Shown piece after piece: positions 52,506 to 60,906 of a stretch of DNA of 64,000 nucleotides; positions within the stretch are counted from its first letter, which is position 1; the number at the start of each line of letters is the position of its first letter. Where the stretch lies: assembly GCF_001611795.1 (NCBI RefSeq), contig NZ_CP015098.1:3162001-3226000 (forward strand), read 5' to 3'. The notes beneath the pieces were generated by a model. The model saw only the letters and a list, made by a program, of their open reading frames with translations, made no database searches and was not told the DNA's origin. The DNA comes from Streptomyces qaidamensis (lineage in GTDB: Bacteria; Actinomycetota; Actinomycetes; Streptomycetales; Streptomycetaceae). The translations under genes and the position numbers were made by a program.

Positions 52506-53450
52506 ATGAGTACCTCTACTCTGCGGGCGAAGCACCGCCGCTCGTCCCTGCGCACCCTCGCCTTCCTCTCCCCCTGGCTGATCGGCTTCACGGTCTTCTT
52601 CGCCTACCCCCTGGTCTCCACCGTCTACTTCTCCTTCATGCGGTACGACGGCTTCAGGCCGCCGGTGTGGAGCGGCACGAAGAACTGGGCGTACGTCTTC
52701 GAGCACTACCCGCTGTTCTGGCCCGCCCTGCGCAACACCCTGTGGCTGGTCGTCATCATGGTCACGCTCCGGGTCGCCTTCGGCCTGGGCGTGGGCCTGC
52801 TGATCACCAGGATCAAGACGGCCACGGGTGTCTTCCGCACCCTCTTCTACCTGCCGTACCTCGCCCCGCCCGTGGCGGCCACGATGGCCTTCGCCTTCCT
52901 CCTCAACCCCGGTACGGGCCCGGTCAACTCCCTCCTGGAGAAGACGGGGCTGCCGGCCCCGGGCTGGTTCAACGACCCGGCCTGGTCGAAGCCGGCCCTG
53001 ACCCTCCTGGCCCTGTGGGGCATCGGCGACCTGATGGTCATCTTCATGGCCGCCCTGCTCGACGTGCCGAAGGAGCAGTACGAGGCGGCGGAACTGGACG
53101 GCGCGACGCCCTGGCAGCGCTTCCGCTACGTGACGCTCCCGAACATCTCGCCGATCGTGATGTTCGCGGTCGTCACCGGCGTGATCCAGACCATGCAGTA
53201 CTACACGCAGCCTCTGATCGCCGGGAAGGTCGCCTCGGGCGTGATCCAGGGAGCGGGCACGCAGTTCGAGCCCGGCTATCCCGACAAGTCCACCCTCACC
53301 CTCCCCCAACTCGTCTACAACCTGGGCTTCCAGCGCTTCGACTACGGCTCGGCCTGCGTGGTCGCCCTGGTCCTCTTCGCCCTCTCGATGGCCTTCACGG
53401 CACTTCTGATGCGCCGCAGGGGCGGCCTGATCCAGGCAGGTGAACGATGA
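52506..53450 (+). CDS. csnF: Chito-oligosaccharide ABC permease CsnF
   Basis: A 314-residue MalF-type inner-membrane permease with six helices. The EAA loop reads YEAAELDGATPWQRFRYVTL. It starts three bases after the csnE stop and overlaps csnG by ATGA. It pairs with CsnG. No ATPase is encoded in this operon. Confidence 0.92.
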   Translation: MSTSTLRAKHRRSSLRTLAFLSPWLIGFTVFFAYPLVSTVYFSFMRYDGFRPPVWSGTKNWAYVFEHYPLFWPALRNTLWLVVIMVTLRVAFGLGVGLLITRIKTATGVFRTLFYLPYLAPPVAATMAFAFLLNPGTGPVNSLLEKTGLPAPGWFNDPAWSKPALTLLALWGIGDLMVIFMAALLDVPKEQYEAAELDGATPWQRFRYVTLPNISPIVMFAVVTGVIQTMQYYTQPLIAGKVASGVIQGAGTQFEPGYPDKSTLTLPQLVYNLGFQRFDYGSACVVALVLFALSMAFTALLMRRRGGLIQAGER

Positions 53451-54340
53451 CGCAGGTACTCGAAAAGGCCCTGGAGTCGAAGGCGCCCCCTACCCCCGCG
53501 GAACGCACGGCCCGCCGCAGGTTCCTCCTGGAATGGATCGCCGTCCACTCCCTCGGCATCGCCGCGGCCCTCTTCTTCACCCTCCCCTTCGTCTTCGTCT
53601 TCCTCACGTCCCTCATGAGCGACAGCCAGGCGCTCAGCCGCGACCTGATCCCGCACACCTGGGAGGGGGACAACTACCGACGGGTCTTCGACACCCCGGG
53701 CTTCCTCACCTGGTGGAGGAACACCCTGATCTACGCGGGCCTGGGCACGGTCCTCACGGTCGTGTCCTCGATCCCCGTGGCCTACGCCCTGGCCAAGTTC
53801 CGCTTCCGTGGCCGCAATCTGGCCCTCATGCTGGTCATCTCGATGATGATGCTGCCGCCGCAGGTGATCATCATCCCGATGTATCTGTTCTGGGCGAAGC
53901 AGCTGGAGCTGTCCGGCTCGCTCTGGCCGCTGATCATCCCCATGGCGTTCGGCGACGCGTTCTCCATCTTCCTGCTGCGCCAGTTCCTGACGACGATCCC
54001 CGACGAGTACGTGGACGCCGCCAAGGTCGACGGCTGCGGCGACCTGCGCACCCTGCTGAAGGTCGTCCTCCCGATGGCCAAGCCGGGCATCGCCGCCGTC
54101 GCCCTCTTCCAGTTCTTCTACGCCTGGAACGACTACTTCGGCCCCCAGATCTACGCCTCGGAGAACCCGGGCGCCTGGACGCTCTCCTACGGCCTGGAGT
54201 CGTTCAAGGGCGCCCACCACACCGACTGGAACCTCACCATGGCCGCCACGGTGCTGGTCATGGCCCCCGTGATCCTCGTGTTCTTCTTCGCCCAGAAGGC
54301 GTTCGTCGAGGGCGTCACGCTCACCGGAGTAAAGGGTTAG
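53447..54340 (+). CDS. csnG: Chito-oligosaccharide ABC permease CsnG
   Basis: A 297-residue MalG-type permease with six helices and the EAA loop EYVDAAKVDGCGDLRTLLKV. The start overlaps csnF (ATGA). With CsnE and CsnF it forms the importer, presumably energised by the shared ATPase MsiK, known to serve several Streptomyces sugar importers (established for the genus, inferred here). Confidence 0.92.
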   Translation: MTQVLEKALESKAPPTPAERTARRRFLLEWIAVHSLGIAAALFFTLPFVFVFLTSLMSDSQALSRDLIPHTWEGDNYRRVFDTPGFLTWWRNTLIYAGLGTVLTVVSSIPVAYALAKFRFRGRNLALMLVISMMMLPPQVIIIPMYLFWAKQLELSGSLWPLIIPMAFGDAFSIFLLRQFLTTIPDEYVDAAKVDGCGDLRTLLKVVLPMAKPGIAAVALFQFFYAWNDYFGPQIYASENPGAWTLSYGLESFKGAHHTDWNLTMAATVLVMAPVILVFFFAQKAFVEGVTLTGVKG

Positions 54341-54346
54341 ACACAG

Positions 54347-55612
54347 ATGAAACTCACCGTGGTCGGCGGAGGCTCGACCTACACCCCCGAACTCGTGGAC
54401 GGCTTCGCCCGCCTGAGGGACACCCTGCCCGTCGAGGAACTGGTCCTGATGGACCCCGCCCAGGACCGCCTGGAGCTGGTGGGCGGTCTGGCCCGCCGCA
54501 TCTTCGCCCGCCAGGACCACACGGGCCGCATCACCACGACGACCAGCCTCGACGAGGCGGTCGACGGCGCGGACGCGGTCCTCCTCCAACTCCGCGTCGG
54601 CGGCCAGGCGGCCCGTCAGCAGGACGAGACCTGGCCCCTGGAATGCGGCTGCGTGGGCCAGGAGACCACGGGCGCCGGCGGCCTGGCGAAGGCCCTGCGC
54701 ACGGTCCCGGTCGTCCTGGACATCGCGGACCGCGTCCGCCGCACCAACCCCCGGGCCTGGATCATCGACTTCACGAACCCGGTGGGGATCGTGACCCGCG
54801 CCCTGCTCCAGGCGGGCCACAAGGCGGTGGGCCTGTGCAACGTGGCGATCGGCCTGCAGCGCAAGTTCGCGGCGCTGCTGTCCGTCGCGCCCTCCGGGAT
54901 CCACCTGGACCACGTGGGCCTCAACCATCTGACCTGGGAGACGGCGGTACGCCTGGGCGGCCCGGAGGGCGAGGACGTCCTGCCGAAGCTGCTCGGCGAA
55001 CACGGCGACCGGATCGCCGCCGACCTCCGTCTGCCCCGCCCCCTGCTCGACACCCTGGGCGTGGTCCCCTCCTACTACCTGCGCTACTACTACGCGCACG
55101 ACGAGGTCGTACGGGAACTGGGGACGAAGCCGTCCCGGGCGGCCGAAGTCGCGGAGATGGAACGCCGGTTGCTGACCATGTACGCCGACCCCGCCCTGGA
55201 CGAGAAGCCGGAGCTGCTCGGCGAGCGGGGCGGTGCCTTCTACTCGGAGGCGGCGGTGGACCTGGCCGCGGCCCTGCTGGGCGGCGGCGGCGCGCCGTAC
55301 CAGGTGGTCAACACGTACAACCGGGGCACGATCCCCTTCCTCCCCGACGACGCGGTGATCGAGGTCCAGGCGGCCGTGGGCACCAAGGGCGCGGCCCCCC
55401 TCCCCGTACACCCCGTCGACCCCCTCTACGCGGGCCTGATGGCCGACGTGACCGCCTACGAACACCTGGCCCTCGAAGCCGCCCTGCACGGCGGCAGGGA
55501 ACGCGTCTTCCGCGCCCTGCTCTCCCACCCCCTCATCGGCCAGTACGCGTACGCCGAGACGCTCACCGACCGGCTGATCGCACACAACCGGGAGCACCTC
55601 GCGTGGGCCTGA
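54347..55612 (+). CDS. csnH: GH4-family 6-phospho-beta-glucosidase-like hydrolase CsnH
   Basis: A 421-residue cytoplasmic glycosidase using NAD+ and a divalent metal through an oxidation-elimination mechanism (family knowledge). The NAD site is LTVVGGGSTYTPELVDGF. Metal ligands are Cys164 (LCNVAIG) and His194 (GLNHLTW), and the conserved QLRVGG and IIDFTNPVG segments are present. GH4 enzymes often need a 6-phosphorylated sugar, so it may act after the CsnK kinase. csnK overlaps its last ten bases. Confidence 0.92.
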   Translation: MKLTVVGGGSTYTPELVDGFARLRDTLPVEELVLMDPAQDRLELVGGLARRIFARQDHTGRITTTTSLDEAVDGADAVLLQLRVGGQAARQQDETWPLECGCVGQETTGAGGLAKALRTVPVVLDIADRVRRTNPRAWIIDFTNPVGIVTRALLQAGHKAVGLCNVAIGLQRKFAALLSVAPSGIHLDHVGLNHLTWETAVRLGGPEGEDVLPKLLGEHGDRIAADLRLPRPLLDTLGVVPSYYLRYYYAHDEVVRELGTKPSRAAEVAEMERRLLTMYADPALDEKPELLGERGGAFYSEAAVDLAAALLGGGGAPYQVVNTYNRGTIPFLPDDAVIEVQAAVGTKGAAPLPVHPVDPLYAGLMADVTAYEHLALEAALHGGRERVFRALLSHPLIGQYAYAETLTDRLIAHNREHLAWA

Positions 55613-56568
55613 CCGTCCTCGCCATCGACGCGGGCAACAGCAAGACCGACGTCGCGATCGTGACGGCGGACGGAGAGGTCCTGGCCACGGCACGCGGGGG
55701 CGGGTTCCGTCCGCCCGCGGTGGGCGTGGACACGGCGATGGACGACCTGGCCGAGACGGTCACACGGGCCCTCACCACCGCCGGGCTCACCTCGGTCACC
55801 CACGTCTCGGCGTGCCTGGCGAACGCCGACTTCCCCGTCGAGGAGGAACAACTGGCGGCGGCACTGCACGCGCGCGGGTGGGGCACGACGGTGACCGTCC
55901 GCAACGACACCTTCGCGATCCTGCGGGCCGGTGTCACCGAACCCCGGGGCGTGGCGGTCGTCTGCGGCGCGGGCATCAACTGCGTGGGGATGCGCCCCGA
56001 CGGCCGCACGGCCCGCTTCCCGGCCCTCGGCCGGGTCTCGGGCGACTGGGGCGGTGGCTGGGGCCTGTCCGAGGAGGCCCTCTGGCACGCCTCCCGGGCG
56101 GAGGACGGCCGCGGCGCCCCCACCGCCCTCGCCCACACGCTCCCCGCCCACTTCGGCCTGCCCACCGTGTACGCCCTGATCGAGGCCCTGCACCTGGAGC
56201 ACCTCCCGCCCCTCCGACGCCACGAGCTGACCCCGGTCCTCTTCGCGACGGCCTCCGGTGGTGACCCGGTCGCCCGGTCGATCGTGGAACGCCAGGCCGA
56301 GGAGGTGGTCGCCATGGCCGTGGTCGCCCTGACCCGCCTGGACCTCCTGTCCGAGGAGGCCCCGGTCCTCCTGGGCGGCGGCGTCCTGGCGGCCCGTCAT
56401 CCCCTGCTGAACGACCACATCGCCCACTTGCTCACGGAGCGCGCCCCCAAGGCGGTCCCCCAGGTGGTGACGGCTGGCCCGGTGCTGGGGGCGGCGCTGC
56501 TGGGCCTGGACACAGTGGGCACGCGCGAGGGGGCGCAGGGGCGGTTGCGGAGGTACTACGGCGTGTGA
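55603..56568 (+). CDS. csnK: BadF/BadG/BcrA-type N-acetylglucosamine/glucosamine kinase CsnK
   Basis: A 321-residue ASKHA-fold kinase. The phosphate loop VLAIDAGNSKTDVAIV and the second site VVCGAGINCVGM are visible, with RVSGDWGGGWGLSEEALWHA between. GTG at 55603 lies inside the csnH end, a ten-base overlap in another frame. It phosphorylates the amino sugar released from chito-oligomers, by analogy to GlcNAc and glucosamine kinases of this family and its place in the csn operon. The exact substrate is unproven. Confidence 0.9.
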   Translation: MGLTVLAIDAGNSKTDVAIVTADGEVLATARGGGFRPPAVGVDTAMDDLAETVTRALTTAGLTSVTHVSACLANADFPVEEEQLAAALHARGWGTTVTVRNDTFAILRAGVTEPRGVAVVCGAGINCVGMRPDGRTARFPALGRVSGDWGGGWGLSEEALWHASRAEDGRGAPTALAHTLPAHFGLPTVYALIEALHLEHLPPLRRHELTPVLFATASGGDPVARSIVERQAEEVVAMAVVALTRLDLLSEEAPVLLGGGVLAARHPLLNDHIAHLLTERAPKAVPQVVTAGPVLGAALLGLDTVGTREGAQGRLRRYYGV

Positions 56569-57011
56569 ATCGCAAGGGCTGTCGTCGTTGGGGCAAGGGC
56601 GGGTCCGCAACCCGGCGGAGCGGGGTGCCGCCCCCAGCGGCACGCGTGCCCGCAGCTGGGCGAGCCACGACGCTCCCGCAGCCGCCGTCGTACGCAAGGG
56701 GGGGGCCGCCCGCAGCGGTTGGCGCGTCAACGGACAGTCAGTCGGTGTGGCACCCCATCGCGCCGTTCCGAGGACGGACACCCCCCGGCGCGGCCCCGGC
56801 CCACCCCCCCCGGCTGAAGGCGGAGCCACCCGCACGCCCACCCACGGGAACCGAACCCCCACCCCGCACGTGTTCCTGAGCAAGGGGTAGTGCAAGGGGG
56901 GCGCGCGCCACGCTCCACGCTGCGATCCGATCAAGATCGAGGCAAGGCCGGTGCGGATGTCAGTCCCGGCAGCGATACTTGCCGCGACGGATGACCACGG
57001 GGGAGGTCACA
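56569..57011. other. Intergenic region after the csn operon
   Basis: 443 bp without a supportable gene. Open frames on both strands are Pro/Gly/Arg-rich with no ribosome site. It contains several C- or G-runs, and the GGGGGAGG ribosome site of the next gene lies at its end. I see no clear terminator or promoter hexamers. Confidence 0.45.
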
Positions 57012-58454
57012 GTGACGTACACGCCGAAGAGCAGCCCGCCACCACCAGGACCGGGCCTGCCCGTCCTGCCGGCGGTCCCGGCACAGGCGGCACCCCCGGC
57101 CCGGCCCCCCGAGAACCCCCCGGCGCCCCCGGCGGCGCCCCGCCGCACCGCCTTCGCCGAAGGCCTCGACCAGCTCCGTGCCGCCGCCACCACCGAACCC
57201 GGCCGCCTGCGCATCATCGGCGCCCTCCTCGCCCTCCTCGTCATCGCCTTCGGCGCCGTCACCGCCTGGCAGATGACCGACCGCGCGGCCGCCGCCGACG
57301 ACGTCCTCACCCGCAGCCAGCCCCTCAGTTCGGACGCCGCCGACATCTACCGCTCCCTCGCGGACGCCAACACCGCCGCCTCCAGCGGCTTCCTCGCCGG
57401 CGGCCAGGAGTCGGCCGCCACCCGCGACCGCTACGAGCGGGACATCCGCACGGCCGCCGAGAAGCTCGTCAACGCCGCGGCCAACGCCGAACCGGGCTCC
57501 CCGTCCACGGCGACGATCGCCGAGCTCAACAGACTCCTCCCGGAGTACAAGGGCCTGGTGGAGCGCGCCCGTACGTACAACCGTCAGGGATTCCCCGTCG
57601 GCGGCGCCTACCTGCGCTACGCCAACGAGAAGATGCAGAAGGAGATGCTCCCGGCGGCGGAGGACCTCTACAAGAAGGAGAACCAGCGCCTCAGTGCGGA
57701 CTACGCGAGCGCCACGCCCTACCCCTGGGCGGCCATCGCCCTCGGCGTCGCCGCCCTGGCCGCACTCGCCTGGGCCCAGCACCGCAACTACCAGCGGACG
57801 AACAGGGTCCTGAACCACGGCCTGGTGGCCGCCACGGCCACGGCCACGGTCGTCCTCCTCTGGCTGGTCGTGGGCCACACCGTCGCCCGCGCGGGCCTGG
57901 ACGACTCCTACGACCACGGCGTCCGCTCCCTGAACGTCCTGCACGACGCGCGCATCGCCTCCCTCAAGGCCCGGGGCAACGAGAACCTGACCCTGGTGGC
58001 CCGCGGCGCGGAGACGAAGAAGGTCGGCGAAGACACCTACGACGCCTACGACTACGACTTCGGCAGGGACATCAAGGCACTGGCCGCGCACCTGGCGGCT
58101 GCGGAGAAGCTCGCCGACGACACCTCGGGCGAGCGCCCCGTCACCGCCGCCGTGGGCAACATGACGGAGTGGAAGAAGCGCCACACCGCGGCCCGCGAGC
58201 AGGACGAGAACGGCAACTACCAGCAGGCGCTGGACCGCGTCATCGGCACCAAGGGCGCGACGGGCGAGTGCTTCGACAGCGTCGACGAGAACCTGCGCAC
58301 GGCACTGGCACACGAGGAGACGGAATTCAGGCGCGCGGCCGGCGACGGCCGGGACGCGCTGACGGGCATGCCGGCCGGCGCGGCCCTGCTGGCGGTGCTG
58401 GGCGCCGCGGGCTCGGTGCTGGGCATCGGCCGCAGGCTGTCGGAGTACCGGTGA
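57012..58454 (+). CDS. GlnX-like membrane sensor protein
   Basis: A 480-residue protein with a Pro-rich cytoplasmic N-terminus, then a membrane helix (IIGALLALLVIAFGAVTAW), a helical extracytoplasmic domain of about 150 residues, a helix pair in the middle (WAAIALGVAALAALAWAQ; TATATVVLLWLVVGHTVA), a second outer helical domain and a final helix. The outer domains resemble four-helix sensor modules. Position before a glutamate-type binding protein and a PknG kinase matches mycobacterial GlnX, which relays binding of aspartate/glutamate by GlnH to PknG. GTG at 57012 follows GGGGGAGG. Confidence 0.8.
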   Translation: MTYTPKSSPPPPGPGLPVLPAVPAQAAPPARPPENPPAPPAAPRRTAFAEGLDQLRAAATTEPGRLRIIGALLALLVIAFGAVTAWQMTDRAAAADDVLTRSQPLSSDAADIYRSLADANTAASSGFLAGGQESAATRDRYERDIRTAAEKLVNAAANAEPGSPSTATIAELNRLLPEYKGLVERARTYNRQGFPVGGAYLRYANEKMQKEMLPAAEDLYKKENQRLSADYASATPYPWAAIALGVAALAALAWAQHRNYQRTNRVLNHGLVAATATATVVLLWLVVGHTVARAGLDDSYDHGVRSLNVLHDARIASLKARGNENLTLVARGAETKKVGEDTYDAYDYDFGRDIKALAAHLAAAEKLADDTSGERPVTAAVGNMTEWKKRHTAAREQDENGNYQQALDRVIGTKGATGECFDSVDENLRTALAHEETEFRRAAGDGRDALTGMPAGAALLAVLGAAGSVLGIGRRLSEYR

Positions 58455-58483
58455 ACAGGCCGGGGGCGAGGGGAGGAACGACC

Positions 58484-59503
58484 GTGCGAGACGCGCTCAG
58501 GGGCTGGGGCGGAGTGACCGCGATGGCAGTCGTGTGCGCCCTGGTGGCGCTGGTGGCCCTCTGCCTGCCACTCACCACGGACACGACGTCCGCCCAGAAC
58601 ACCACCGCGACCACCAAGACCGCCCGGGCCGCCGCGGAAGAGGACTGCGAGGCCCCCGAGAAGCAGACCCTCTCCCCGTCCTCCGCCGACGGCGACACCA
58701 TCCGGGCGATCAAGAACCGCGAGGGCGAGAAGCGCAAGCTGATCGTCGGCGTCGACCAGAACAGCTACCGCTGGGGCTACCGCAACCCCAACAGCGGCAA
58801 GACCGCGGAGCTCGAAGGCTTCGACATCGACCTGGTCCGCCGCATCGCCGAGGACATACTCGGCGACCCGGACGCCGTGCAGTTCAAGGCGATCCCCACC
58901 GACCAGCGCATCCCCGCCATCAAGGACGGCCGCGTGGACATGGTCGTCCGCACGATGACGATCAACTGCGACCGCATCGCCGACGTCGCCTTCTCCGCGC
59001 CCTACTTCAAGACGGGCCAGCAGGTCCTGGCCTCGAAGTCCTCCCCCGTCAAGGGCTACGACGACACGCTCGCGGGCCGCAGGATCTGCACGGCGGCGGG
59101 CTCCACCGCGTACTCCACGCTGGAGGCGGACAAGAAGGACGGCGGTCTCCCGGCCAGTACCGACATCTCCACCACCGTGCCGAACCAACTCGACTGCCTG
59201 GTGCGGCTGCAGCTCGGCGAGGTCGACGCCGTCGTCACCGACGGCGCGCTCGCGGCGAGCCAGGCGGCACAGGATCCGACGGTCCAGCTCAAGGGTGACG
59301 CCTTCACTGCCGAGTACTACGGCGTGGCGATGAAGAAGGACGCGGACGATCTGGTACGCCGGGTCAACCAGATTCTGGTGGACTACCGCAAGGACACCGC
59401 GAACGGCTGGCAGGCGTCGTACGACCAATGGCTGTCGGCAACACTGGGCAAGGATGCGAAGAAGTCGGAGCCACCGGCACCGCAGTACCTCCGCACGAGC
59501 TGA
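58484..59503 (+). CDS. GlnH-like amino-acid binding protein (SBP family 3)
   Basis: A 339-residue binding protein of the glutamate/glutamine type. The N-terminal helix (VTAMAVVCALVALVALCLPL) anchors or exports it. The binding fold shows KLIVGVDQNSYRWGY, LEGFDIDLVRRIAEDIL, the Arg of VVRTMTINCDR and VDAVVTDGALAA. GTG 58484 has a GGGGAGGA site; an upstream GTG at 58451, overlapping the previous stop, is an alternative. No ABC permease or ATPase is adjacent, so a sensory role with the GlnX-like protein is more likely than transport. Confidence 0.85.
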   Translation: MRDALRGWGGVTAMAVVCALVALVALCLPLTTDTTSAQNTTATTKTARAAAEEDCEAPEKQTLSPSSADGDTIRAIKNREGEKRKLIVGVDQNSYRWGYRNPNSGKTAELEGFDIDLVRRIAEDILGDPDAVQFKAIPTDQRIPAIKDGRVDMVVRTMTINCDRIADVAFSAPYFKTGQQVLASKSSPVKGYDDTLAGRRICTAAGSTAYSTLEADKKDGGLPASTDISTTVPNQLDCLVRLQLGEVDAVVTDGALAASQAAQDPTVQLKGDAFTAEYYGVAMKKDADDLVRRVNQILVDYRKDTANGWQASYDQWLSATLGKDAKKSEPPAPQYLRTS

Positions 59504-59568
59504 TGACCGGTACGCAACCGGACAACGACGAAGCCCCCCGACGGGCACTACGCAGCGAGAGGTGATCG

Positions 59569-60906
59569 ATGGGCGTCACGGGATCCACCGGGCCGGTGAT
59601 GGACCGGGACGAGGTGGACCGTGCGCTGGCGCGGCTCGGCGCGGAGCACGAGGCGATCGAGACCTCGCTCCTCGCCCTCCAGGACCACGCGGGCCGCAGA
59701 CTCCTGGAGGGCGCCGAGCTCACCGGCGTCACCCAGGAGCGCTGGACGGCCACGGAGGCGTCGATCACGCTGCTGTGGACGTACTTCGACGCGTACACCG
59801 ACGCGCTGCGCACCGCCCGCGACATCCGCTCCCGCCGCCGCTGGTCCAGCCGCGAGGACCTGGTGGAGCTGACGGAGCTGCTGAACGGCGACTCGGTCAC
59901 CGTCGCGGGCAGCGCCACGGCGACGGCCAACGCCCCCACCCTGCACGGCGGTCCGACGAAACTCAGCGAGCGCTACTCGCTCGCCGCCCTCGTCGACCGG
60001 ATGAACGAGCTGTACGCGACGAGCCTGGACATGGTCGTCGCCGCGGACGCGGTCTGGTCGGCCCTGCCGGCCCGGATCGACCTGCTCGCGGCGGAACTCC
60101 AGCGCACCCGGCGGCTGGCACACTCGGTCGGCGTGCGCCCCGGCGAGCACCCCGCGGGCGACGACCTGGAGCGCATCACGCGGATACTGACGAAGCTGCG
60201 CGAGCAGGTCGTCTCGGATCCGCTGGCGTTCTGGGTGGCCGCGGAGGGCAGTTCGGCGCCGGGCGGCGGCCGGCCGGACACGACGGTGTACGACCGCGAG
60301 GCGCGTGCCCTGGACGACGTACGCCGTGAGATCGACGCCGTACTGACCGTCCGGCAGGACGCCGAGACGCGGATCGTGAAGCTGCGGGACCTCCTCAGCC
60401 GCGCGGACCGCACGCTGGCCGAGGCGCGCACGGCACGCGGCGAGGTGCTGGCGAAGATCGCGGCGACGGAGGTGCCGGTCGTCAGCGGTCCGCCGACCGT
60501 GCTGCAGGAGCAGCTGGCGGCGGCCGCGGAGTACCGCAGACAGGCGCAGTGGCACCGGCTGTCCCCGCTGCTGGAGTCGCTGGAGGAAAAGGCCGAGGAC
60601 GAACTGCTGCGCGCCCGCGAGTCGTTGACCGCGGTGACCGCCCCGCTGGCGGTCCGAGCCGAGCTGCGCGGCCGGCTGGACGCGTACAAGGCGAAGGTCG
60701 CGCGGCACGGCTTCGCCGAGGACACGCTGCTGGTGGAGCGGTACGAGAAGGCGCGCCGCATGCTGTGGAGCGCCCCGTGCGACCTGCGCGCCGCCGAGCA
60801 GGCGGTACTGCGCTACCAGCACGCGGCCGCCGAGCTGCTGGGCGGCGGCCCGCGGGTGCCGGGGCAGGGCGTGCCGGAGGACGACCGGAGGGGGCCGGGC
60901 GCATGA
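59569..60906 (+). CDS. Coiled-coil protein in the pknG operon, unknown function
   Basis: A 445-residue soluble, mostly helical protein. Long charged heptad-like segments lie at both ends (e.g. MDRDEVDRALARLGAEHEAI; YEKARRMLWSAPCDLRAAEQ). No catalytic motif, signal peptide or membrane helix is seen. It sits between the binding-protein gene and the kinase, whose start overlaps its stop (ATGA). Mycobacterial glnX-glnH-pknG lacks an obvious counterpart. It may be an adaptor or substrate of the kinase (inference from position only). Confidence 0.85.
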   Translation: MGVTGSTGPVMDRDEVDRALARLGAEHEAIETSLLALQDHAGRRLLEGAELTGVTQERWTATEASITLLWTYFDAYTDALRTARDIRSRRRWSSREDLVELTELLNGDSVTVAGSATATANAPTLHGGPTKLSERYSLAALVDRMNELYATSLDMVVAADAVWSALPARIDLLAAELQRTRRLAHSVGVRPGEHPAGDDLERITRILTKLREQVVSDPLAFWVAAEGSSAPGGGRPDTTVYDREARALDDVRREIDAVLTVRQDAETRIVKLRDLLSRADRTLAEARTARGEVLAKIAATEVPVVSGPPTVLQEQLAAAAEYRRQAQWHRLSPLLESLEEKAEDELLRARESLTAVTAPLAVRAELRGRLDAYKAKVARHGFAEDTLLVERYEKARRMLWSAPCDLRAAEQAVLRYQHAAAELLGGGPRVPGQGVPEDDRRGPGA

